The notes under the pieces: model-generated
What the model was told of the DNA's origin: nothing
Database searches by the model: none
Seen by the model: only the letters and a program-made list of their open reading frames with translations
Part shown: positions 22,062 through 34,827 of the stretch, one piece after another
How positions within the stretch are numbered: the first letter of the stretch is position 1
How the letters are laid out: every line of letters starts with the position of its first letter
Position numbers and translations under genes: made by a program
Assembly: GCF_000002985.6 (NCBI RefSeq)
Contig: NC_003283.11
Location: 5,332,001-5,396,000 of the forward strand
Length of the DNA stretch: 64,000 nucleotides
Reading direction: 5' to 3'
Origin: Caenorhabditis elegans
Taxonomy: Eukaryota; Nematoda; Chromadorea; Rhabditida; Rhabditidae

Positions 22062-25000
22062 TTAGCTACAATTAAAATCGGTTCGTTTTTCAGATACTTT
22101 ATAAATATTGAATATTTGTATTAAATCACTTTTCCTGACACGATCTGCGTGAATTTTCTGAAAATTTTATAGTATATGACTAAAAGTTTATTAAGGTCAG
22201 CATACTTTCATAGCGTTTACAACGCTCATCATTTTGAGTATTCGATTTGTATCAGTTCCTGTTTGAGATTCTTTTGTATAATAAAGATGAAGATCTGTGG
22301 CAATAGTCTCACGAAGTTGATCGAACATTTTCACTAATTCAGGAGTCACTTTTTCACCTGAAGACAAATTACATAAAGGGTTGAACATTGGTTCTATAAG
22401 GGAACAAACCTCCGTGATAAACAAGAACTTGTACCAAAATGAATGCAGTTTCAGTGTCAGAAAGTTGAAGTTCATAAAGTGGTTTGCATACTTCATCAAT
22501 AATTGAATCAACATGAGCGTGGAATTCACTTTAAAAATTGTTCATTAAGAAATGAATACAGTATTTTCCCAATTACACATGATGTACTTTGACCGTTGAT
22601 ATATAGTTTCTATTGGGTTTTAGCAAAAAATTGCCAACTAACAAAATACGTGCAAAAAATTTTTCTAGATTTCGACAGTAGAACATGTTTTGGTAAAACT
22701 GAAGAGAACCGAAATATAAGACTTTGAAGAGCGTTGGCGGTGAAAGTCTAATAGGGAAAATGCTGTAAAACTCACGCTTTAACATAATTATTTGCTTGTT
22801 CAGTATTTATTGCAGTTTCTGGATTGATTTTGACATTTTTCCAGTCAACAGCACAATAAGAAGATAACGTGGTTTTCTGGAAAAAAATTTTACCTTATTA
22901 ACTTAAGTCAAGCTTAAGTCAAACTTAAGTCAATCAAAACCTACTTTTTCAGTAATACTCTTCTCGCCAAAAATTTTCACAGACATTTGAGCGCGTTCAA
23001 GTCTATCAAACACAGTAAACGACATTTTAACAGTATCAATCTGAAAAAATTGTTTAATTTAGTACCTTAAGAATAATATCTCACTTTTTGTTCATCGGAC
23101 AACTTATCGAAAAAGTCTACACATTTTACCCATTTTGAGAATTTTTCGGATTTTCGTTGAAGATGTGCTTTGCCATCGGTGAAGGCATTTATTGTATCAC
23201 AAAACTGAAAATTAGAATGAATTTCTGTAAATTGGAATAGTTATTTCCCGATGTGCGCATAATCCCTCTGTGAGCACAATGAGCTCATCACAAATTAACT
23301 ATGTTTGTGAGCTTATTTTCATATTTAAAATGGCTTGAAGTTCTTCTGAAATTTCAGAAAATTTCTATGAACGTTTAACATTCTGAGCAAAGATCGGGTT
23401 TAACATTTTCCAGCCTTTGAGTATCCAGATTTGGTAATTTCCATGAAATTTTGTTGTGCCAAGCTATTGTCGTCAAATCGGCAACCCGGCAAATTGTCGA
23501 TCTGCCGAATTTGCCGGTAAAGCAGCAATTGCCGAAAGTTTTCGGCAAACTGTGGTTTTGCACATTTTTTTTGGGAATTTCAGAATTTCAATTTTAATCG
23601 GCAAAATTGTATGCATCATTGGAATGTTCCTACATCTACTTTGAAAAGTGAGCAAGTTCTATAAAAATATCTTAAAAACGGGAAAAAATTTCAAAAACGC
23701 CCAGTTTAAAATGTTTCCGTTTTATACAAAAATCACTCTAAAAACTTCCGGCAAATTGATGTTCGGCAAACGGTAAATCGGCAATTTGCCGAAAATAAAA
23801 ATTTCCGGCAAATAGGCAAACCGGCACATTGCCGGAATTGGAAATTTCCGTCAAATTGGCAAACCGGCAATTCGCCGATGTGCCAAGTTTGTCGACAAAA
23901 AAATTTGCCGCCCACCCTGTTACATTTCACCGATTTTGCCAAAAAAAAGTTGTTTAATCATTATTGAAATCTTAAATTCAAGTAAGACTTTCAGCGTATA
24001 ATACCACAATTTCAATATATTTTAAACATTTCGAACGTATCACCTTTATTTGGTTAGCTGATTGCTGATTCTGTCTATACAGAACCAAAGAATGAGTAAG
24101 TCTTTGAAGTTGATTAATTGAGCATTGATTTATCATTTCAGGAGGTGAATACTGAAATCAAAAATCTTGTTTAATTTTCTCAAAGCCATCCAACTTCTAC
24201 AAATAAATGTTTCAAATCGCTAATAATTTTGTCCATTTCCTCATCGTCCCGTCTCTCCGCATCCGGATCTAACTGAGGATTGCCACGCGTCGATGAAGAG
24301 CCATCACTACAAAAAGATTCGTCCCCCTTTATCGAACCTCCCGGTTTTACAGTACTACTTCCGGCTGCCTCCTCCTCGTCAGTCAGCATCATCATGACGT
24401 TTCTCTTATTTTTACCTCGTCCCCGTCCACCACCGGAACCAGAAGAATTCTTGTTGTTGTGGCTGTCGCGATTGTATTGGACATCTGGAAATTATTTGTA
24501 TGTACTTAAAGGATTTGGGGCAGTCAGAAGGACACACTTACTATCAGTTGTCATTCCGACGGCAATGCATTTTTTGTAGCGACAATCGCGACACACATTT
24601 CTGAAAAGATTCAAAAGATTATGAATCAGAATTTCATAAAAATGTATGTGTCTTAAGGATTAGGTATCCAAAAATTCTCTAAAAATAAATTACCTTCCAC
24701 GCCCGTCGACATTGCATTTCTGCGTATTTGACACGCAAGTGTATTTGAGATCGAGTACAACAATCCGTCTGGAATATAGGTTGAAACCTATTATTTTAGA
24801 GACTGATAGTGAGTTCAAAGAACTGATGTCATGCAAAAAATAAAATAAAACAAATTTAAAAATTGGGACAAGAGAAAGTCAAATCGGATTTAAATGTCTC
24901 AGCGCTATACTATCGGCTTATCTCCACGTGTATGAAAAACATGGAGTCCGTCTCAATTAGTCACAGAATTCATATCAAAAATATCAAATATTTGAAAAAA

Positions 25001-26225
25001 AAATGTTTTTGAGCAAATTTTCTTTTAAACTTTTAAATGAACTAACTTTGTCATTAGAAAGTACAAGCATGTTTCTAAATTTCTATATAAATTTTCAAAT
25101 AAAAAATTTTGAAACAAAAATTAGACAGGACATTGGCCATTCTAGATTCATACTGTGCACAATTTAAACCCAAGCCCAAACTTTTATATTTTGCGCAAAA
25201 ATATTTTTTTTTTTTGCAATTTTGTGTTGTATTCCGGGTACTGAAATTAATTTAAAAAAAGTTAGAGTTTCAAGAAAAAATTTTTTAAAGCCGCTTTCAT
25301 AGTATAGATATTTTGAAAGTTTCCCAAAACTTTGGCTGAAAATTTTGAAAAATCAATTCCCCAATGGTCACTTTACCGTATCCTTAAACGTGAAAAAAAT
25401 GCATAAATTGTTCTTCAAACTTTTGAATCACATATGCCTAGAAAACAATTTCCAGATTAAAATTTTAGTTCAAATGTTTTAGAACAAAATTGATAGTGAA
25501 GCACCTGATAACTTCCTTTGATCGTTTAATAAGCTGTACTGGGCAGTTTTATCATTTGAAAATGCTTTACATTACAGAAGTTCATAATAAAATTTTCTTT
25601 CGGGTTTAGACCTTATTGTAAATCCACTAATAACTGTTTTGACTACTTGCACAGACGTCTGAGAATCGAGTATGAGTAACTATTCATTTTGTAAATTGCC
25701 TAATTCATTATTGTGAAATATGTCTGTTTAGATACCAATTCACCACTGTCGGCTCGTGACACCTATTGTTCTCTGTTTGAAACTTATCGCAGCGTGATAG
25801 AATATGAACGGACTGACAAAATAATATCATTGGTTTGCGAAAACATAGAAAACGAAAAAGAGAAAACAAAGAGAATTCTGAATAAAAAAACAATGACATG
25901 CAAGATTAGTTCAAATTTAAACCGAAAAAATGTGAATAGTTACACCTATTGTTACCGGAAAAATGCGGCGCACGGCCGGCAAGTTTGAACTCCAAAGTGC
26001 ATTCCATGAGCTTCCAGATTGCAAACCCGACATTTTTGTTTTGGCCCATTGTTTTCCTGAAAAATGTGTTGAATTTGCAGAGCTGGCAAAATTGGTTAAG
26101 CTCACGATTTCTGGCAAGAACTGAACATGTTGATCATATGTTGGATAACTTGGAGGCTGCTCAAATGTGGGGGACCGCTCGAAACTGGAAATATCCAGAT
26201 TCGCATACTCGTACCGGGGATACAT
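22062..26225 (-). CDS. Nuclear hormone receptor, supplementary NHR type
   Basis: Twelve exons on the minus strand: 26225-26106, 26056-25956, 24768-24694, 24600-24542, 24484-24201, 24151-24044, 23204-23085, 23040-22945, 22876-22776, 22528-22410, 22357-22206 and 22157-22062, encoding 476 residues. All eight zinc-binding Cys are present: CRVC and CRPC in finger one (residues 49-69), then C85, C92, C102 and C105. The recognition box is CRPCAAFFRR, close to the CRACAAFFRR of the expanded nematode NHR group. A long hinge rich in Ser, Gly and Asp/Glu precedes a ligand-binding domain with WVKCVDFFDKLSDEQK, LYELQLSDTETAFILVQVL and DLHLYYTKESQ. The ATG directly follows TTTTCAG, suggesting SL1 trans-splicing. 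Large introns of 1.2 kb and 0.8 kb are repeat-bearing. Expected role: nuclear transcription factor, ligand unknown. Confidence 0.9.
23240..23940. repeat. CGGCAA-rich interspersed element in intron
   Basis: Dense CGGCAAATTTGCCG-type short palindromes lie between 23450 and 23935, with a flanking GAGCACAATGAG block at about 23273. It shares an order of blocks with the element at 58.26-58.75 kb (TTTTGCACATTTT, AATCGGCAAAATTGTA, then CGGCAAATTG runs, then GCCACCCACCCTGTTACA-like). It sits in the 0.84 kb intron of the nuclear receptor gene. Confidence 0.7.
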
Positions 26226-26389
26226 CTGAAAATTTATGTTTCTGGAAGCTTATTAGAGTTTTAAAGGTTTTTTTAAGAGTGGAGATAGGGTTTTCTAATT
26301 ATTCAAATAATTTTGACGAAATTTGAAACACAGAACGAAACATTTTTTGATGTGTTAATAATGACGAAGCCGTTGACTTTAAAAAAAGC

Positions 26390-26660
26390 TAAGGCTTATC
26401 CTTAGGTTTAAGCTTAGGCTTAGGCTAAGCTTTAGGCTTAGACTTAGGTTTTGGTTTTAAAAAGGTTTTTAGGTTTTAAAAAGACTTAGGCTTATGTTTA
26501 AGCCTAGGCTTGGCGTCACCACTGACGATATTTAGGGTTAGGATTTTCCGTTTTTTTTTATTTTTCAGGGGGTTCCTGTTTAGACTTGGCGTCAGTGGCG
26601 AGCGTGAGCTTGGGCTTAGGCTTAGCTTTGGGCTTAGGTTTAGGCTTAAGTTTTCCTTCT
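26390..26660. repeat. Interstitial telomere-like repeat (TTAGGC-derived)
   Basis: Degenerate runs of TTAGGC and variants (CTTAGGCTTAGGCTAAGC, TTAGGCTTAGACTTAGG) at about 26390-26510 and again at 26600-26650. TTAGGC is the nematode telomere unit. Copies have drifted to TTAGGTT, TTGGGC and TTTAGGC. Confidence 0.8.
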
Positions 26661-29466
26661 CCCCAGTTTAACGGGAAAAATTGGCATTTTCCAATCGGGC
26701 CTAACTTTTAAAGTTTTTCTGAAATTTTAGAAATTGGATTATTGTTAAATTCTATTCGTATTTCTGATTCTTGTTTAAAAAAGAAAGTTCTTTTTCTCAG
26801 TATTTGCAATGTATTTTCTTTAAGCAATAAACAAACGCTTGGATCGATATAAATATTGCTGCTGCTCTGCATATTTAGTACAGAAATCAGTGAGAGTACA
26901 GTAAATTAGAGTAGAAGATTCTTGTCGCCTATTTTTGAATGTGTAAAATACGATAAATGATCAGATGAGAAGTGGGTGGAGTCTATCTCCATTGGGTTAT
27001 GGTTAATTTTCGTCGCTTCCGAGAAAGCTCAATCCTCTTGAAAACAAATGTTATCTCAAAGAAATTGTATCTTTTATCCCGCGCGACTTCAAAATTCGTT
27101 TTCAAAAATTGGAGTCAAATATATATGAGAAATGAGTAAAATGAGTAAAATGACTCAGAAAGTCATACCCTCTTGAGAAAATTGCGAATAGCGTAAAGCT
27201 CAGGAAAAACAAAAAATGTGCAAAAATATCGGAAGTGAAAATGATGAAAATGTGAAAGGAAGCCTAATATGCTTGATAATTTGATAATTCGGTTGGTTTG
27301 TCTGTTCTGAAAATGCAAAGGGATTTGGAATGGGTGGAGCAGAACTTAAGAACTTCTTAAGAGTGATGTATGACATTTTGGACTTTTTGAAAAAAGATTA
27401 GGATTTTCCATATCAAGATTTGAAAAGAGGGTCAATATTTGTGCTGTCTGTGGTTTTTCATTTGATTTAATGTATTGGAAGAATACGCGATTGGTACTTG
27501 CTAAGATGGAAAAAAAATGAATACAACTATTTTTTTTTGATATTTATATTTGAATGAATCTATTACATATTTCTGAACAGAACAATGTTTAGCCGCTTTA
27601 GAATTGAAAAATACCAAAATAGTTCTGAAATTGGAAAAAGTTTGCAATAGTTGCTAATTGTGAGCATTTTTTGAGGCATTCATATATACAGCTTTTGATT
27701 TTTTTGTTACGAGATTTAATAAATATTTTTTTAAAATATTGATTAGAAGTATCGACAATAGGGGTTCTGTATAAAAAAGTGGAAAATGCCCCGAAATAAC
27801 CGAAAATGACTGAAAAACACTTTTTGAATTTGTCAAAAATTTTGTTGTCTAATTTTTTAAATTAATTAATTTTGATTACGGTGCGGCTTTGGCCTCTGAA
27901 GAAAGTGAAATAAAGAATAAAATTTAAAAAAACACAAGACAATACAATGAGGAAAGGTCTCGTTTTTTTCTGATAGTCAGTTTTTAATGAATTTTTTGAA
28001 TTCAGGCTCAAACAAATTACCTAGTTTTGAAATTTTGAGTTTTTTGAATATTTGAAAAGTTCTAAGTTCAATTTTAATCTGAAATCTTTATTTTTATCAA
28101 AAGTCAGAATTTTTATGAGATTAATAATTCTAGCAGAATGTGAAAATAAACAAAATAAACAAAATTTCAGAGACCACTTTGATTCTGTTCTGTCTGACTT
28201 AAAATTTGTATTACGTAAATTTTTGAGAAACAAAAGCCATATCTAGACAGAGACTGATCATTGTCTCAGATAAGGACTTATTTTCGAGCAGCGCCAAGTT
28301 TCAAAAACCTGTAGACACTTAGACTTCTGGTCTCCACATAATTACTACTTGGCTGAATATTGTTTTAGCAGCCCACCGAGAATTGGAACAAGTGTTCGTG
28401 TTTTGGTGTTATTCTGAAAAAATGGATAACAAGTTAATCTCGAATCTAGGTGGGTGGCTGGCTGATAACCGGAAGGCGGCATGAATGTCTGGCGGGGTGT
28501 ATGTTTTGTCTAGCAAAGAAAAGAAGGAAAAAGAAGGAAAAATAAATAAAATAACTAAATGCAAATCTTGAGAACAAATTTTTCCAATCCCTTCTATTTC
28601 TGCACATAATTGATACTCAAGTAGAAAAAAAAACATTTTGAACCTGAAAACATATTTGAAGATTCGGAAATGTTTTCCACTTCAAAGAGTAATTGCATAG
28701 CATGCAGCACTTTCAAATAAGATCAAAATCCTAATCATTAGTCTAGGCAGGTGCAATTCAGTCAACGGGACATATTCCAATGATCTGGCAGAACTTTGTG
28801 TTGACTTGGAAATGTTTTGAGTATTATACTTCCAAATAGAGAGTCATTACGACTTTTTCTCACGCTTCACATCAGACAGAGCTTCTGACTAATTTTAAGA
28901 TCGTCATTCAGAATAAAAAATTTTGAAGAAAAAACTTTGAAAAAAAAGTTGGAAAACAAGTTCCGCAACGTTTAATCTGATATGTTTATCGAACTTTGTA
29001 GATCACTCAAAAAAAAACAAAGTTCTTTTTAATTATGAAAGGTGTTCAGTTTTGAAAAATTAACAATTCAAATTAATCCTCGCAAAACTGGAAATTTGAA
29101 TTTCCAAGTGAATACAAATTTTGTTTTCAAAGAAAAAGAGTATCGTTAATTGGGGAATTAATGAAAATATTAATGAAAAAATGGATGTGCTGTTACTTAC
29201 GAATAAAATAAAGCAAAAACGGAAAAACCCGTTAACACTGAAAAAAAAAACAAATTTCGTCTGAATATGGTTTTGTACTATTTTAGTTTTTCCCAGAATT
29301 TTTGTTCCAAAAGGATTTTAAATTTACTTGAGTTGAAATTCAGAAGACTTCCATAACTTTTCGACCTTTTGATACCATACTCCAGGTGTTTTCTTCTCAA
29401 CCATTGCAGATATCTAATTTCTAGTTTGATACTATTCCAATTTCCAGATTCGTGGTTTGTAGCACT

Positions 29467-29583
29467 TACAAAACGTAGTTCTTCATCCTGATGAACTCTA
29501 TCAGAAATTTGGAAATTTTGCTCTAGTTCTTTTGAGACTCGTTGATCTTGACGAGCTTCAAAGACTTATGTTATTAACAACAT
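29467..29583 (+). other. Coding-like fragment, unassigned
   Basis: After a TAG, the plus frame reads HLQNVVLHPDELYQKFG followed by NFALVLLRLVDLDELQRL and ends at TGA. The composition looks like protein, with an amphipathic Leu pattern, but no start, no clean acceptor and no neighbouring exon are found. It may be a relic or chance. Confidence 0.25.
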
Positions 29584-32500
29584 GAATATGAAGTGCACGT
29601 TGACTTGTCTGATAGAAAGAGTGTAGTTTAGTTTGCAGATAGGAACCTCTATGTGATTTGTTACCGAATTGATTAAAAAACATTGTAGAAGAAGGAGCTT
29701 GAAGAAAGATGTGGGGAAATTGCTGAAACTCACATTTTCGGTCCCTAAATTGACATGGTAAAGTTGACCAAGTGTGGGAAAACAATTAGTTTTTTCAAAT
29801 TCCCGCACAAGTGGCAATTTGTAAAAATTCAAATATCATTTTGGCATTCTGTTATCTCCTTAAACATGGTTAGTTTATTAACTTTTTCGGTTTATTTTTA
29901 ATTTTTCCGGAGATAAACTTGCAATAAGCTTGAAAAGCTTAAAAGGCTTGAAAGCTGGAAAAATTCTGCTCGAACATCTTGTTTACGTAAATTAATACAT
30001 AGAAAATTCGAGACCCCCAAAAATTTGTGCTATACTTCAAATTTAAAGCAGCTAGGATTTCAGACCGTCAATGGATTTTTTTTTGATACCACAGCAAGTA
30101 CTACACTTTACGTTTCAATAATTTTTTTAACATTTACTATTCCTTCCTCAAATGAATTTGCTTAGTATTTCAAATTCAACCATTTTTGCTATAATCTCTG
30201 CTACAGTAATGGAGACCAAACAGAAGTTCAATATTTTACAAAGTACAAGATATGAAACAAGGATCAGCAGAAAATAAACCATTCAGCTTTGAACTATAAC
30301 TCCATCATAATTCACCCTACACCCTGCAAATGACGTCTTTTTGAGCTAATCTCAATCTTAATCTTTCCAATCATTTCCTACTATGTGATTTGCAAAAGGA
30401 ATACCCCATCAAAGGGGATTCTTGGAAAAAAAAAAAGAAATTCGTCTTTTGTTTCTAGCTTGACTCATTTTTGACGTCTTCTGTACCTACGTTGATGTTT
30501 CGGCTTGACGTTAGTGGTAATGAGGTGAAAAACAATGAAACCAGACAGGCAGACAGAACAATACGTAGAAACTTTGAACTTTATTATGAGGTTCGGTTTT
30601 CCTACCCAGGTGTTTATAGTTCTAACTAATACTACTGAGAAACAAGGCAAATAAAAAAGCATAAAGGACTTCAATTATAAAAAAAACATTGTTTTGTTTG
30701 GCATATGTATGATAGTATAGCCGTACAAGATCATAGGATCATTGAAATCGCACAGTTCACATCCTATAGTATACGAATTGCTACATTTTCGGACGTTAAT
30801 AAAAAATTACAATCTCAAAATTTTAACTTTAAATTCAACAATTTTCATTAACACAACATCAAGCACAGGGTTGTAATTTTTTTGCAAACGTACAAAACTG
30901 TTAATTTCAGTATGATACATTTTTTTAATTTGAAAATTATTAGACTATTAGACTTGCACTCCCTATTAGAATTGCCCCTCGGAGACCTTCCGAAAATTGG
31001 TACGTCACTCCCTATTAGTGTTGCACTTCCTAATAATCTTGCATTTACTTTTTTTATTACAACCCCGCCTCGATAATTTCAGGATTTCAACAACATTTTT
31101 TGCCTACTGTGCAACAATTTTTCAAATTTTCTGAATTTTAGCATAAGATTCGAAAATTTTCAGAGAAAAACTAGTAAGCTCAATGTCAGAAAAATGCTCT
31201 GAAAATTAGTATTGCACTCCCTAATAGTCTTGCACTCCCTAACATAAAAATGCAACATTAATGGAGAATATACGGTAAATGCAAAAAGACAGAAATCTAT
31301 TTTTTCTAGATTATAACTTGAAAACGTGATCTTTGTAAAAAATATTGTTTTGTTCTTGATAGACTAGAATAACAAAATGCTTAACTACATTTAAAACAAC
31401 TAGACAATCATTAAATAATGAAAGATTACACGATCTTACAAGTTTATATCAAGATTGGCTATTCTATAAAAGAGGATGCACAAAATGTGTTCTCTAAAAA
31501 TTTCAAATTAAGAAAATTGGTGTCGAGTTTTTAAAATAAAAAAACAACAATTCGAATTAAATTGACTTTTCATCCGCTTGAAAATTCGAGAGGCGAATCT
31601 CTTCTTATCAGGGGAAAAGTGATAAGCTGAGATAAAACCAAAAGAGCACGCACCTTGTCGGGTACACCGTTTGTTCTCGAAATGTACAACACCACAATTA
31701 TCGAGTTAGGGAACAAATGAGTAAGCTTTTGAACTTACACTTTTTTTTGCTGAAAATATTTTGGTGATTAGATGGAAACAAAGCAGAAACTATAGTAGAT
31801 TTTCATTTTATCACAAATCAGAATAATGAAGGGGAAGAGTGCAAGATTTTTATTGGAAAATGCTCAGATTTTTGCTAGTCTCTTAAACAGCACCTGGCTA
31901 AACTCTTGTAATACGTTGAATACAACTTTTCAAACGTGCTTGCAAACTTTCAAAACACAAATTTAACAGAGAAACAAAATATTGTTAATCCAATTGGAAT
32001 ATTTCGATTATGTTTCATGCACTTTCGTTCAAAAGAACATGTTTAAATTGTCAAGTTTGTTGTAAACGTTTTGAGCACACTAATCCACGGTGTGTATTTT
32101 TTAACAAAAAAAAAACATGTTCCAATAATTAGTTCTTGATTTTAAAAACGTTCTTTGCACAGTTTTCGAGAAAACATATGTAGTTGCCAAAAAAAGCGTG
32201 TTGCCTAACATTGTCCTTATTCTTCAACTCGTTTTTTTGAAAATATCAACACTTTTCAATTTTTGAATTAAAACATGAAGCCTTTTTCGGCAAATTTTTC
32301 ACGATATGTTTGGCTGAACTTGCTCTAAAACAGCTCAAATTTTTGGAGTAATTATCCGTAATCTTCTTCTATTGAGTGTATTTGGTGGTCTAACAAAGTC
32401 CTAGAAATTCTTCGAGATCCTTCCCTTGTTAGGGAATCCACCATTTCTGACAACTATCCTTTTTTTTAATCACCCGCATATTAGTTTTTTTCCTATTAAT

Positions 32501-33518
32501 GCTGTTCACATGCCCTTGTTAGAACATTTCATCTTAATTCTCTGACCCAATCTATTCGTTTCTTATATGGGTGGTCGTTTTCACCGCGATATTGTCATTA
32601 GTTTTTTTGTGGGAGTTCTTTATCGGCCGACGAAACGATTTATCATTAGAGACTGACCGTTTCAAAAGGTGGCTTAATTTAGTTTTTCAGACTGAACCTC
32701 TTTATCAAAACCGTCCTCGACAAGAACTTTTCACTATGGCGCCATGATAGTCGAGGAATCCGAAGATCGGTTCTAAATGTCTAAAGAAATGCATTTTGTC
32801 ATAACCATATCGAGATTACTATAAAATAACTTCCAAAAAGGCTCCGCTCATTGCTGGAAGCTTGTCAGATTTTAATGATTATTAGTGAATTAAAGAACTT
32901 TGTGTGACCAGAGTTTGCATAGTTTGTGTGAATTCAAAATTAGTCAAAGAGTGTGTGTATGCCACAGAGCAGTTATTTGTCACAATTGTTTTGAAATAAC
33001 TCGAAGACTCAAATAAACTTCACATTTGGCCAGACCTCAATCCTGTTTTTCTTGTCATCCATCAATTGTCGATGAGACGAGAGAAAGTGAAATGTACTCT
33101 AACAATTGCAAAAAAAAAAGATATGGAAAAAGGCGGGGTTAGTTGAATGACAAATTATGAGTGTCATTGTTTCTTATCAGAATTATTCCTATTTTTAATT
33201 TTTTTAATTTTTTTTAAATCGAGTCTACTGTCAGACACCTTGTTTTCTTTACAATAGTACTGTACGTTTTTTGAACTCAAAAACAAACTTGTTAGATCAA
33301 AAAATTAAATTTTTTTTTAATTTTCAACTTAACTTAAACTGGAAATTAACAAAACAACGTCAAGAATAAAAACAACATTTTCAAAAACCATGGTTTTTAA
33401 AATTAGGATATGGCCTAGTCGTTGTAAGCATCAGGTACTTCCAATTTAGAACCTTTTAGAGTTTTTTCAGTTCGGAACTAAAAAATAATTTTCAGCTTGG
33501 GCTGTACATAGAAGTGCA

Positions 33519-34662
33519 ATGAATTGGGCACCGTATCTCTTATTCATTTTAATGTCCCGACCAATGGAGTTCTGTATGAGAATGGTCCCTCCGGATGACG
33601 TTGGTTTTACTACAGAAGATCCAACAGGTTTGACAGAAGCAACTACAGACCCGATGGTAAAACATTTTTATTTCAAATGCGATAAAGACCATAGAGAAAA
33701 ACGTAACAAATATGTGACCCTTTTTTCAAATTTCAATTTTTTCAATTTTCAAATTGTCAAAATTTAAAAATTCAAATAAAGTAAAAAATGATAAAATTTA
33801 TAGGATTAGTTGTTTAGTGACTAAGTTTGTGAAAATATAAAAGTTTTTTTTCCGAAAAAAGAGCATCGTCCACTGGTGTTTTTACTTGTTTTAATTTTTT
33901 AATTTTCTTAAAAATATATCCAAAATTAAAAAGTCAAACATTGGGCGATACCCTTCATCACCGTTAGCATAAAGTAGTGGTTTGAAATTTTTTGAGGTTA
34001 TCAGAAATCGTTTTGGGCTAGACTTCTCCCCCCCCCCCCAGTCTTATGGGGAGATATATAGCAAAAATATGTTTATTGATAATATAATCTATTTAACTGT
34101 AATTATCTATTATCAGACGACAGTCACAGTGACAGAAGAGCCTACCACAACAGCAACACCTGATGGTCGGTTTTCATTATCAAAGCTCCTATCCAACTAC
34201 AATATCTCTTTCAGATTGTACTGTATGCGGAATTAACGATATATTATTACCAGCGGATGATGGCATGAAAAAGAGACCTAACGAATGGCTGTTTGTTCAG
34301 CTTTTAACTGTTAATGAGAAAAGAAGTAACTTATAGGCAAACTGATTCAACTTCCGATGGATGTGTTCAATGGAATGTTTATTGTAACACTTCTCCGGAT
34401 TGCACGTCTACTATTCTATACGTGAGCAGTAATTTTGCATGTTTTTTAATACTTTTCGCATATAGGCTGATTCCCCCTCTGGAACAACCGAAATAGGAGA
34501 TGATCTTGCAACTAGCTCTGAAGCAACATTAACATGTCAAAAAGATGGAACTTGGTCATCAGGAACAGTGTAAGTTTTAACTGTTTTTTTAACAATGTAA
34601 CACATACTTTCAGAACTGAAATTGAGAACTTGTATTGCGTCTTTGGCGGCGACTGTGTTTAA
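33519..34662 (+). CDS. Secreted C6/DUF281-like Cys domain protein
   Basis: Recognisable exons: 33519-33656, 34117-34165, about 34215-34300, about 34320-34421, 34466-34569 and 34614-34662 (TAA). A TTTTCAG lies 25 bases before the ATG. The N-terminus is hydrophobic (MNWAPYLLFILM), then a Thr/Glu-rich linker, then a Cys domain: CTVC, GCVQWNVYCN, CTSTILY, LTCQKDGTWSSG, and a final C-x5-C pair. That order (CxxC, paired Cys, C before GTWSSG, terminal Cys) matches the small secreted C6/DUF281-type domains of nematodes. A problem remains between about 34265 and 34345: the frame after CTVCGINDILLPADDG must shift by one base to reach TYRQTDSTSDGC and no normal-sized intron does this. It is a gene with an unresolved exon or a recently broken one. 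Confidence 0.65.
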
Positions 34663-34827
34663 ATTGTTTTGATTCTCTTTGAATCAAAGAGGGCGGAGTT
34701 GAAGGAAAAAAGAGAATCAAAAACCAATTAATCTATGTACTATTTTCTAGAATATTCCAAGTTAATTATTACATAAAATTTAACAATATTTTTTATTAAC
34801 ATTAGAAGAAAAACTTCAGAACTTCAG

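Larger units (their letters stand above)
26226..33518. other. Gene desert, 7.3 kb
   Basis: I find no supported gene. The region holds telomere-like TTAGGC repeats at about 26390-26660, a coding-like scrap near 29470-29580, and a repeat at about 30950-31280 with several copies of TTGCACTCCCTAATAG-like text. Long open frames elsewhere lack good splice partners and low-complexity-free sequence. Regulatory sequence for flanking genes cannot be recognised. Confidence 0.55.

Noticed and set aside
22573-22785. Open frame continuing exon 9 of the nuclear receptor
   Set aside because: Joining it needs a 28-base intron, too short for the species. The alternative splice restores the ligand-binding domain instead.
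23456-23942. Open frames on both strands in the nuclear receptor intron
   Set aside because: They come from the palindromic CGGCAA repeat, which gives mirror-image frames rich in Cys and Arg.
30880-31080. Plus-strand frame with a Leu-rich stretch
   Set aside because: It overlaps a repeat with several TTGCACTCCCTAATAG-like copies; no splice context or homology.
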